Positions 1-5,831 of a stretch of 8,705 bases of DNA are shown here, one piece after another. The stretch spans positions 1 to 8,705 of the forward strand of contig DKQR01000052.1 of assembly GCA_002471805.1 (NCBI GenBank). The letters run 5' to 3'. The notes under the pieces were generated by a model, which saw only the letters and a list, made by a program, of their open reading frames with translations, searched no databases and was not told the origin of the DNA. Each line of letters starts with the position of its first letter. Within the stretch, counting starts at the first letter, position 1. The DNA comes from Fidelibacterota bacterium UBA7303. GTDB lineage: Bacteria > Fidelibacterota > Marinisomatia > Marinisomatales > UBA1611. A program made the translations under genes and the position numbers.

Positions 1-32
1 AATGCTTTTGCCTTTTTGGTATTAGTGGACAT
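1..32 (-). CDS. recA: Probable RecA, N-terminal fragment (runs off the window)
   Basis: Only ten full codons are inside the window. They read MSTNTKKAKA from an ATG at 32-30, and the frame is still open at base 1. The start is well supported: an AAGGAG Shine-Dalgarno (46-41) lies 8 nt upstream, just after the thpR stop codon, with a 15-base gap between the genes. A short lysine-rich N-terminus is typical of RecA before its conserved core, and cinA-thpR-recA or cinA-recA is a frequent gene order. RecA is the strand-exchange ATPase of homologous recombination and the SOS co-protease. The name rests on gene order and N-terminal style, since no diagnostic RecA motif is visible. I found no LexA-type operator next to this start, so any recA promoter would have to lie within thpR or further upstream. 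Confidence 0.6.
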   Translation of the reverse strand, partial: MSTNTKKAKA

Positions 33-40
33 ATGAAGAA

Positions 41-46
41 CTCCTT
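41..46 (-). promoter_or_regulatory. Shine-Dalgarno of the recA-like gene
   Basis: AAGGAG on the minus strand with an 8-nt spacer to the ATG at 32. It is among the strongest ribosome-binding sites in the window, while thpR and cinA next to it have almost none. This fits a gene that needs high expression, such as recA, downstream of weakly translated enzymes. Confidence 0.75.
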
Positions 47-47
47 A

Positions 48-623
48 TCATGTTTCCCCTAACGGAAACGAATTTAACAATGTATAAACTGCTCCATCGG
101 GCAACAATTCACTACTGAAAAATTGCACACGATCCACGGGGAAAACAATCGTGTCATAGGACGATTGTAGAAATAAATCTATGTTCGGTGTGAATCTTTG
201 CGGGTATCGGATCCTGGCCAGCGTAATATGGGGAAAATATTCCCTTTCTTCTGATGGGAAACCCAGTGTATTCAAGCATTCCCGTAACTGTTTCACCATT
301 GAAATCAATGGCAGAGTGTGCCCTTCAACACCAAGCCAGAGTACCCGGGGACGTGTTGGGACAGGAAAACATCCGGTACTATTTATAGCTAATTCCATAG
401 GTTCAAACTGGCGGGTTACCTGCTGTACTGATTCAATAATGGTATTGACAGTTGATTCTGGTGTATGCCCTAGAAAACTCAAGGTGAGATGCAGCTGCTG
501 ATCACGCACCCACTTAATATCGCCAGGGGAATCTTTCATGGATGAATAAAACATATGTTTTAATGATTTTACCCTCCCAGGCACCGGTACGGATAAAAAT
601 GTTCTTAATAATTTTTCATTCAT
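48..623 (-). CDS. thpR: RNA 2',3'-cyclic phosphodiesterase (2'-5' RNA ligase family)
   Basis: The 191-aa protein belongs to the 2H phosphoesterase superfamily. Both catalytic HxTx motifs are present: HLTL at residues 45-48 and HITL at 132-135, within LHLTLSFLG and FPHITLAR. Between them is the family-like PRVLWLGVE at 92-100. ThpR/LigT enzymes open 2',3'-cyclic phosphates on RNA to 2'-phosphates, and in vitro they also join or cleave 2'-5' linkages of tRNA halves. The enzyme should be cytoplasmic, with no signal peptide. Length is normal for the family (about 175-195 aa). The ATG start at 623 overlaps the cinA stop by 8 bases and has no good Shine-Dalgarno, so translation is probably coupled to cinA. 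The recA-like gene follows. Family assignment is firm, but the physiological substrate is not known from sequence. Confidence 0.93.
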   Translation of the reverse strand: MNEKLLRTFLSVPVPGRVKSLKHMFYSSMKDSPGDIKWVRDQQLHLTLSFLGHTPESTVNTIIESVQQVTRQFEPMELAINSTGCFPVPTRPRVLWLGVEGHTLPLISMVKQLRECLNTLGFPSEEREYFPHITLARIRYPQRFTPNIDLFLQSSYDTIVFPVDRVQFFSSELLPDGAVYTLLNSFPLGET

Positions 624-1836
624 GGATAAGTGCCAGCCTGAGCATATTTAAAGCCGCCTGGCTTGTTCTCAGTTTGTTCCTGCTGCGGTGCTCACCAAAT
701 TGCAGTTTCTTAACCTTTACTGTCCCTTTCTTAGCCAGGCCGATATAAACAATACCAACTGGTTTATCTTCCGTACCGCCAGTAGGACCCGCAATTCCAG
801 TAACAGATAAACCATAATCAGCTTGAAACTCCGATAAAACATTTTCTGCCATCTCTTCCGCGGTCTCTGCACTGACTGCACCATATTTTTCCAAAGTAGA
901 TGATTGTACCCCCAGTCCTTTCTGCTTTACATCATTACTGTAGGCAACAACACCGCCCAGAAAAGCCTTCGAACTGCCGGATACCTCGGTGATGCGATGA
1001 CCAATCAAACCACCAGTGCACGATTCGGCGGCAGCGAATGTTGCCCCTTTATCCACGGCGAGACCTACGGCGACTTCTGCAATATCAATTTTGTCGACTG
1101 CATAAATGGAATGACCCAATATATCTGAGATTTCAGAAGAAAGTCTGGACAGGGCAGCCTGTGCGTCGCTGGTGATTCGGATGTCCACACCGTAGTAGGA
1201 GGGATAATATCCAATTGTACAATGGTGTTCTTTTGCAGTAGCGGGCTCGATTTTTTCTATCAGGGTAGATTCTGGAATTCCGGTGGTTCGCAAAAGTTTC
1301 ATATTGGGGGTAGAAACGCCCTGAGCCCGGATAAAGGGGATGATCGATTCATGCATCATGGATTTCATTTCCGCAGGCACACCAGGCAATGTAATCAGTG
1401 TGGTGGAATCGATCTGAAACTGTAAACCCCTGGCAGAACCGACTGAATTTGGTATTACTTTACCTTGCATGGGAATAAGTGCCTGAGATCTATTTGATTC
1501 CGGAATATCAAAACCAAACCTTTCAAATCTCTGTTTCAAATTCTTCCAGTAGTCCTCATCAAATTCATAGCCTGTACCGACAAAATCAAAAATAACTTCC
1601 CTGGTTATATCATCTTCTGTAGGACCCAAACCGCCGGTGGTGATCACCAGGTCGGGATTGTTTTTAAGAATAGATTTCAGGGCATCCTGGATGGAGTTCT
1701 GTTCATCAGGAACGGTCATCTGGATTTTTATACTGCATCCCAGTTCTGTAAGTCTTTTGCTGATCCAGGATGCATTTGTATTCACTGTATCACCGGCTAG
1801 AATTTCATTACCGATAGATAGAAGTACTACATTCAT
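616..1836 (-). CDS. cinA: CinA-family nicotinamide-nucleotide amidohydrolase
   Basis: At 406 aa this is the usual full-length two-domain CinA. Residues 1 to about 170 form the molybdopterin-binding-like (COG1058) domain, with TTGGLGPTEDD at 66-76 and LPGVP at 150-154. Residues about 250-406 form the PncC-type amidase, with AAESCTGG at 269-276, the conserved GGVVAYSNDVK at 294-304 and GIAGPTGG at 347-354. The C-terminal domain deamidates nicotinamide mononucleotide to nicotinate mononucleotide, recycling the NMN released by NAD-dependent DNA ligase; the N-terminal domain has ADP-ribose pyrophosphatase activity in studied homologues. The protein should be cytosolic. Its ATG overlaps the pgpA stop as ATGA (1836-1833), and its own end overlaps thpR by 8 bases. 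The upstream Shine-Dalgarno is weak, which suggests coupling. No key residue appears missing. Confidence 0.96.
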   Translation of the reverse strand: MNVVLLSIGNEILAGDTVNTNASWISKRLTELGCSIKIQMTVPDEQNSIQDALKSILKNNPDLVITTGGLGPTEDDITREVIFDFVGTGYEFDEDYWKNLKQRFERFGFDIPESNRSQALIPMQGKVIPNSVGSARGLQFQIDSTTLITLPGVPAEMKSMMHESIIPFIRAQGVSTPNMKLLRTTGIPESTLIEKIEPATAKEHHCTIGYYPSYYGVDIRITSDAQAALSRLSSEISDILGHSIYAVDKIDIAEVAVGLAVDKGATFAAAESCTGGLIGHRITEVSGSSKAFLGGVVAYSNDVKQKGLGVQSSTLEKYGAVSAETAEEMAENVLSEFQADYGLSVTGIAGPTGGTEDKPVGIVYIGLAKKGTVKVKKLQFGEHRSRNKLRTSQAALNMLRLALIHE

Positions 1837-2297
1837 GCTGTCCAGAAATAGTGAATGCTCATGGTCATGAACAGGGCTAAAATACCAGCCACAACATCAT
1901 CCATCATGACTCCTACTCCAGATTTCATGTCTTCCATCAACTGTACCGGTCCTGGTTTTAAAATATCAAACAACCGAAACCAGAGAAAAGCCATCAGGCC
2001 CCAGGCGATACTGTGTGGAACCAGCCAAAGAGCGATCCACTGTCCAACCCATTCATCAATTACGATAGCGGAAGGATCATCCTCATTCCAGGCTTCAATC
2101 AAAATATCAGAAACAACCACGCCGATAAAAAATAAAGCGAGTGTAATCAAAAGGAATAATGGACTTTCTATGCAAGGAGCAATAAAATACCAGACCAACA
2201 GGGCAGCGGCACTGCCCCAGGTACCCGGCGCTAAAGGAAGACGACCGATAAACGCGGCCGTCCCAATAATTTCGGCTATTTTTACCTGAAAATTCAC
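1833..2297 (-). CDS. pgpA: Phosphatidylglycerophosphatase A
   Basis: A 154-aa integral membrane phosphatase that converts phosphatidylglycerophosphate to phosphatidylglycerol, the step right after PgsA, which is encoded just upstream. Family motifs are clear: GRLPLAPGTWGS at 18-29, DPSAIVIDEWVG at 74-85, FRLFDILKPGP at 107-117 and GVGVMMDDVVAG at 127-138; the acidic residues of the second and last motifs are those expected to bind metal. Hydrophobic segments at about 30-42, 47-66, 86-110 and 134-148 give a multi-pass inner-membrane protein. The start is GTG, arranged as GTGA over the pgsA stop (2297-2294), and the stop overlaps cinA as ATGA. A weak purine patch (GAAGAG) precedes the start. 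Length is normal for the family. Confidence 0.95.
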   Translation of the reverse strand: MNFQVKIAEIIGTAAFIGRLPLAPGTWGSAAALLVWYFIAPCIESPLFLLITLALFFIGVVVSDILIEAWNEDDPSAIVIDEWVGQWIALWLVPHSIAWGLMAFLWFRLFDILKPGPVQLMEDMKSGVGVMMDDVVAGILALFMTMSIHYFWTA

Positions 2298-2884
2298 TCG
2301 CTCTTCAGAAATCCTATAATCGCATTCCGATTGGAATAAAGATAGGTAAAGCCGGTCAAAACAGTAAAAAGGGTTACAAGCAATGTGAAATTGTAAATCA
2401 GGTGATATTCCTTAACCACTTCCAGAATAGGAGAGGTCCAGGCCAAAGCTAAACCCTTCATACCCAACACGATTAAAATAAGTCCAATAATATTTATCTG
2501 GATTATCGTTTTGGCCTTGGCGATATTGGATGTGACCATTTCCAACCCTTTTCGATTCATGGCCATACGCAAACCGGTCACAAAAAGGTCACGGAAAATG
2601 ATCAGGGCCACCATCCAGTAATCGATCACACCAATGATTGCAAAGGAGATAAAAGCAGAAGATACCAGTATTTTATCTGCCAGTGGATCCAGGAATTTCC
2701 CTTCCGGTGTGACCATATTATATTTTCGGGCATAATACCCATCATAGGCATCTGTAATACCGGCAATGAAAAAAATGGCCAGTGCCCATACCTTGGACCA
2801 GGGATGATCATAGAAAAGGCATAATATGAATATGGGTGTGAGCAGTATTCTGCCTACAGTAATAATATTAGGAATTGTTAAAAT
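2294..2884 (-). CDS. pgsA: CDP-diacylglycerol-glycerol-3-phosphate 3-phosphatidyltransferase, probable ATT start
   Basis: A membrane CDP-alcohol phosphatidyltransferase that makes phosphatidylglycerophosphate from CDP-diacylglycerol and glycerol-3-phosphate, the substrate of PgpA encoded next. The first ATG in frame (2716) lies inside the catalytic site. Reading upstream in the same frame gives LTIPNIITVGRILL and then the complete signature D45-AY-DG-YY-AR-(8)-G62-KFL-D66-PLA-D70, so the N-terminal part is real. No ATG, GTG or TTG exists in frame between the upstream in-frame stop (2923-2921) and 2716. I place the start at ATT (2884-2882), 5 nt after GGGAGG (2895-2890). This gives 196 aa, normal for PgsA, and an N-terminus of the usual M-x-x-I-P-N type. 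The gene then overlaps the recR stop by 7 bases. CTG at 2845 is an alternative but would lose the conserved N-terminal stretch. Identity is secure; the exact start is inferred. Confidence 0.88.
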   Translation of the reverse strand: MLTIPNIITVGRILLTPIFILCLFYDHPWSKVWALAIFFIAGITDAYDGYYARKYNMVTPEGKFLDPLADKILVSSAFISFAIIGVIDYWMVALIIFRDLFVTGLRMAMNRKGLEMVTSNIAKAKTIIQINIIGLILIVLGMKGLALAWTSPILEVVKEYHLIYNFTLLVTLFTVLTGFTYLYSNRNAIIGFLKSE

Positions 2885-3471
2885 AATGTCCTCCCTTCCA
2901 TGGCTCGGATCAACGTGGCTTCATCGGTATACTCCAGATCACCTCCTACAGGAATACCCCTGGCCAGACGAGTAACTTTCACGTCAGAATCCGAAAGTTT
3001 CTTTGAAATGTATAATGCAGTTGTTTCACCTTCAACCGTAGGGTTGGTGGCTATAACAATTTCCATTCCCGGCTCGATTCGATCCATGAGCCTGTCCATA
3101 TTTAATTCATCAGGACCAATACCATCAAGGGGAGATAAAGCACCGCCCAGCACGTGATAGGTCCCTTTGAAAATATTGGTCCGTTCAAAAACATATATAT
3201 CCGGTGCATCTTCAACGATGCACAGCTGATTGTTGTCCCGTTTCGGGTCATTGCAGATTACACATGTTTCCTCCTCAGTGATTCCCCCGCAGGATGAGCA
3301 TGACCGCACTTTATTTTTGACATCCTTCAGGGAATCAGAAAGTCGATAAACTATACTTGTATCTACTTTTAATATATGAAACGCCAATCGTTGCGCTGTT
3401 TTCTTCCCTATACCGGGAAGCCTGGAAAGCTCTTCTATGAGCTTGTTTGCGCTAGCGGGTAAGGTCTGCAA
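2878..3471 (-). CDS. recR: Recombination protein RecR
   Basis: The 197-aa protein matches RecR in length and domain order. A helix-hairpin-helix region covers about 8-35 (RLPGIGKKTAQR at 17-28). A C4 zinc finger follows with C58, C61, C70 and C73. The Toprim domain has IVEDAPD at 85-91 and TNPTVEGE at 142-149, and the C-terminal ARGIPVGGDLEY motif lies at 170-181. RecR forms a ring clamp and works with RecO (and RecF) to load RecA onto SSB-coated single-stranded DNA at gaps. The start is TTG, directly after the ybaB TAA and in the same frame, with a weak GGGA patch upstream. The ybaB-recR pair is one of the best conserved in bacteria. The last codons carry the pgsA Shine-Dalgarno. Confidence 0.97.
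   Translation of the reverse strand: MQTLPASANKLIEELSRLPGIGKKTAQRLAFHILKVDTSIVYRLSDSLKDVKNKVRSCSSCGGITEEETCVICNDPKRDNNQLCIVEDAPDIYVFERTNIFKGTYHVLGGALSPLDGIGPDELNMDRLMDRIEPGMEIVIATNPTVEGETTALYISKKLSDSDVKVTRLARGIPVGGDLEYTDEATLIRAMEGRTLF
2890..2895 (-). promoter_or_regulatory. Shine-Dalgarno of pgsA, inside the end of recR
   Basis: GGGAGG, preceded by GAA, lies in the last codons of recR. Spacing is 2 nt to the first ATT (2887), 5 nt to the second ATT (2884), 8 nt to TTA (2881) and 14 nt to the ATT at 2875. No canonical start codon lies within reach in any frame that encodes PgsA. The site therefore favours ATT at 2884. Confidence 0.6.
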
Positions 3472-3795
3472 TTACATCCCTGGGATTTTTATTCCAGACA
3501 CCATCCCGCCTGCCGCAGCATTCATTTTTTCCTGAGATTCTTCCTGAGCCTTGGAAAGAGCTTTATTCACAGCGGATATAATCAAATCCTCCAGCATTTC
3601 TTTTTCTTCATCCAGTGCTTCAGGATCTATGTTGATTTCCAGAATTTCCTGTTTGCCATTTGCTTTGACTTGAATCATACCCCCGCCGGAATCAGCATCC
3701 ACAATTAGATCTGACAATTCATTCTGAACAGCTTCAATGTTCTTTTGTACTTCCTGGGCCTGTTTCAGCAATTTTGACATATTTCCTTTAAACAT
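3472..3795 (-). CDS. ybaB: YbaB/EbfC family nucleoid-associated DNA-binding protein
   Basis: A 107-aa protein with the family pattern: MFKGNMSKLLKQAQE at the N-terminus, a long first helix to about residue 29, the glycine-containing strand SGGGMIQVKANG at 36-47, NIDPEAL at 55-61 and a C-terminal helix ending in a glycine- and methionine-rich tail. YbaB/EbfC dimers bind DNA as tweezers and are associated with the nucleoid; the precise role beside recR is still unsettled. The ATG at 3795 has a good site, AGGAG (3805-3801), which overlaps the dnaX TAG stop. A second possible start (M6) is less likely because the family usually begins MFKG. It lies 8 bases after dnaX and abuts recR with no gap. 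High confidence in the family. Confidence 0.95.
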   Translation of the reverse strand: MFKGNMSKLLKQAQEVQKNIEAVQNELSDLIVDADSGGGMIQVKANGKQEILEINIDPEALDEEKEMLEDLIISAVNKALSKAQEESQEKMNAAAGGMVSGIKIPGM

Positions 3796-3798
3796 AAT

Positions 3799-3805
3799 CT
3801 CTCCT
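3799..3805 (-). promoter_or_regulatory. Shine-Dalgarno of ybaB overlapping the dnaX stop codon
   Basis: AGGAGAG lies 3 nt before the ybaB ATG, with its GGAG core 5 nt away. It shares the AG of the dnaX TAG stop, so ribosomes ending dnaX are placed directly on the next initiation site. It supports the ATG at 3795 over the one five codons further in. Confidence 0.65.
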
Positions 3806-5495
3806 AATGTAATATTTCTCCATCGAACAATTCTACGATGCGGTTTAAGGTATTTTCATCGTCGGGGTGCGGTTGTGGTTTCTCATGATTGGAGTCAGCA
3901 ATATTCTCAGACGGCTTCACTCCTCCATCTTGAATAAATTTTATTTTCAACGATTGATGCAGTATTTCTGCTAAAATTTCCTCAACAATTGCGATTCCTT
4001 TTTCTATTATTTTTATATTGAACTCGCTTTTTCCAAATGCCTGAATCAGGATTATGTTTCCAGAAATTTTTAATGGTCTGCATCCTTCCAGGACAGCTCC
4101 AATAGATGGTTTTTTGAGGTGGATTTTTTCCATAATCGCGGGCCAGTGTTCATGGATAGATTCAATGGACAGAGTTGGCAGAGGTGTATTTGCATCCTCC
4201 TCTTCCGGTTCAACAGAATCCAATACCGGTGCAGGTGCAGCATCTGCTGACACTTTACTTTCCCTAGATGTTATCTCAGTAACAGATTCCACTGTTTGTT
4301 TTTCATCAGGTTTCAAAACCTTTGGAGCGGACACCTTCTGAATTGTACTTACCCGCTTTTCTGGATCAGAATAATCGCCACTTAATAATTCATCAATGGA
4401 AACCGATGCATCCAGCTCCAGCAATTTTAAAGCAGTCATTTCCAAGAGTAAATAGGGGTCTTCGGACCGTCGAATTACCGCAGATACATTGCTGAGTAAC
4501 TGCCCGATACGCAACAGGTCACGCCGATCCCAGCTGGATGATTCAGTGGTATATTTCTCTTTGTGTTCCTGGTTCATCTCCAAGAGGGAACCTCCGTCCC
4601 TAATACCGGCATAAATTAAATTGCGGATATGTTCGCCAAGGCCCACCAGTACCTCGGACGCTGGAACGCCAAACCCGGAAAATTGCGATACAATCTCCAC
4701 CATTCCAGTATCATCTCTTTCTCGGATACACCTGGTAAATTCAAAATACAAATCATCCGTAATCAGCCCCAAAGCCTGCACCACACCGTCGTATTTAATC
4801 TCATCCCCGCAATAAGATATCGCCTGGTCCAGTAAACTTAAACTGTCGCGCATACTGCCATCCGCCTTCCGGGCGATGGTAACCAGAGACTCTTTATCGT
4901 AGTTTTTTTCTTCCGCCTTTAATATAACCTCCAGCCGGCTCGTAATATCGTGAAGGGAGATCCGGTTAAAATCAAACCGCTGGCAGCGCGATATAATCGT
5001 TGCCGGGACCTTATGGATATCGGTCGTACAAAATATGAATTTCCCGTGAGCGGGAGGCTCCTCCAGTGTCCTTAATAGAGCGTTGAATGCCTGGTTGGTA
5101 AGCATATGTACTTCGTCAATTATAATAACCTTAAAAGAACAGTGCATGGGTGTAAACTTAATCTGTTCCCGAAGATTCCTAATTTCATCAATACCGCGAT
5201 TCGAAGCGCCGTCAATCTCCAAAACGTCCAGAGAACGTCCATTGGCTATCTCCCTTGAGATAGGAGAATCCTTGTCAAAATCAGCCCTTGGTCCCCCCTC
5301 CGCGTTGAGCGCCATGGCCAGGATCCGGGCCATGGTGGTCTTACCTACCCCCCGGGGGCCTGCAAAAATATAGCCCTGGGCAATACGGTTCTGTTGAAAG
5401 GCGTTGATCAGGGTCTGGGTAATATGATTTTGTCCAACCACATCTTGAAAAGACTGCGGGCGCCATTTTAGAGATAATACTTTGTATGTCATCAT
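3804..5495 (-). CDS. dnaX: DNA polymerase III subunit tau/gamma (clamp loader), zinc cysteines missing
   Basis: A 563-aa AAA+ clamp-loader subunit that opens the beta clamp and links polymerase cores. From the ATG at 5495: VLSLKWRPQSF at 6-16, Walker A GPRGVGKTT at 46-54, Walker B IIIDEVH at 124-130, sensor 1 FIFCTTD at 153-159, the SRC arginine-finger motif at 169-171, sensor 2 GSMRDSLSLLDQ at 213-224 and domain III to about 365. A Pro/Glu-rich linker (about 375-440) and a tau-like C-terminal domain follow. The zinc module normally found after Walker A (four Cys) is absent: residues 62-82 have no cysteine. The frame stays open upstream to 5642, but that stretch is SRP RNA, so the family start MMTYKVLSLKWRP is used. 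There is no clear Shine-Dalgarno, and the start is only about 8 nt past the SRP RNA. Confidence 0.95.
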   Translation of the reverse strand: MMTYKVLSLKWRPQSFQDVVGQNHITQTLINAFQQNRIAQGYIFAGPRGVGKTTMARILAMALNAEGGPRADFDKDSPISREIANGRSLDVLEIDGASNRGIDEIRNLREQIKFTPMHCSFKVIIIDEVHMLTNQAFNALLRTLEEPPAHGKFIFCTTDIHKVPATIISRCQRFDFNRISLHDITSRLEVILKAEEKNYDKESLVTIARKADGSMRDSLSLLDQAISYCGDEIKYDGVVQALGLITDDLYFEFTRCIRERDDTGMVEIVSQFSGFGVPASEVLVGLGEHIRNLIYAGIRDGGSLLEMNQEHKEKYTTESSSWDRRDLLRIGQLLSNVSAVIRRSEDPYLLLEMTALKLLELDASVSIDELLSGDYSDPEKRVSTIQKVSAPKVLKPDEKQTVESVTEITSRESKVSADAAPAPVLDSVEPEEEDANTPLPTLSIESIHEHWPAIMEKIHLKKPSIGAVLEGCRPLKISGNIILIQAFGKSEFNIKIIEKGIAIVEEILAEILHQSLKIKFIQDGGVKPSENIADSNHEKPQPHPDDENTLNRIVELFDGEILH

Positions 5496-5502
5496 AGATC
5501 TG

Positions 5503-5780
5503 GTCTGGCCGTGCACCGCCGTTCGATCACCCTGGTTCCGATTGTCCATAATCCAGCCAATTCCATTCCAGTGGACTGCAGGCACATGAATGCGTCGATT
5601 TACCGCTGCTCCCTTCCGGGCCTGACGGGATTCACCGGGCACCCATTGCCACAGTTTGAAATATCAGCACCGCTTAGAGTATGAAAACCGTTCAGTAATG
5701 ACCTGGCGGCGACATCGACCCTGCTACAGCGGATTGCAGGTTACAGGGCACCGCTAATTCCCCATCTAGCACGGCCAAGA
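5503..5780 (-). ncRNA. ffs: Large bacterial signal recognition particle RNA with Alu domain
   Basis: This is the RNA scaffold of the signal recognition particle, which binds Ffh and targets nascent membrane and secreted proteins. The S-domain tip is unmistakable: GTCAGG (5626-5621), a CCC/GGG stem with GGAA tetraloop (5620-5611) and AGCAGC (5610-5605). The 5' part carries the Alu-domain consensus, including GCTAGATGGGGA (5770-5759) and TGCCCTGTAACC (5750-5739) with the conserved TGTAA. A CCTGC/GCAGG hairpin (5740-5736 with 5724-5720) has a loop whose CCGCT can pair with AGCGG at 5755-5751. The ends close by a 10-bp helix: 5778-5769 pairs with 5514-5505. Total size is about 278 nt, close to the Bacillus-type large SRP RNA and far above the 114-nt 4.5S RNA. 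Ends are estimated from the terminal helix. The SRP RNA-dnaX-ybaB-recR order is the same as in Bacillus. Confidence 0.93.
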
Positions 5781-5787
5781 ATTTTCC

Positions 5788-5812
5788 AAATTAACCAGCC
5801 ATTAATTTACAA
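5788..5812 (-). promoter_or_regulatory. Possible promoter of the SRP RNA-dnaX operon
   Basis: The 51 bases between the upstream gene and the SRP RNA are AT-rich. TAATTT (5793-5788) lies 7 nt before the estimated RNA 5' end, a good place for a -10 box; extended to TAATTTGG it also resembles the TAnnTTTG -7 element of Bacteroidota. A TTG-containing patch (5812-5807) could act upstream, but its spacing to the -10 is only about 13 nt, which is too short for a standard sigma-70 promoter. Position supports a promoter; the -35 is weak. Confidence 0.3.
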
Positions 5813-5831
5813 GAAGAGATAATTGATTTCT

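Noticed and set aside
33..200. LexA/SOS box or recA promoter inside thpR
   Set aside because: No CTGT-N8-ACAG or GAAC-N4-GTTC type operator was seen, and the TATACA-like patch near 80-90 has no -35 at suitable spacing.
1855..2289. A 144-aa plus-strand frame opposite pgpA
   Set aside because: It is fully antisense to pgpA, which has all family motifs; no plausible ribosome site or protein character.
2626..2811. An ATG-started open frame that could be read as the N-terminal part of a frameshifted pgsA
   Set aside because: Translating the pgsA frame itself upstream of 2716 gives a perfect PgsA N-terminus, so there is no frameshift; the 61-aa frame is an out-of-phase shadow.
4901..4920. A AAA AAC slippery heptamer in the dnaX zero frame as a tau/gamma programmed frameshift site
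   Set aside because: It lies near residue 197, inside the ATPase region, far before the end of domain III where a functional gamma would stop; the product would lack clamp-loader function. No better slippery site was seen in the linker region.
5496..5642. N-terminal extension of DnaX to GTG at 5642
   Set aside because: The stretch is the S domain and 3' part of the SRP RNA, and the family start is at MMTYKVLSLKWRP.
5781..5831. A terminator after the 126-aa gene and before the SRP RNA
   Set aside because: The short gap is AT-rich with no GC-rich stem; it fits a promoter region better.
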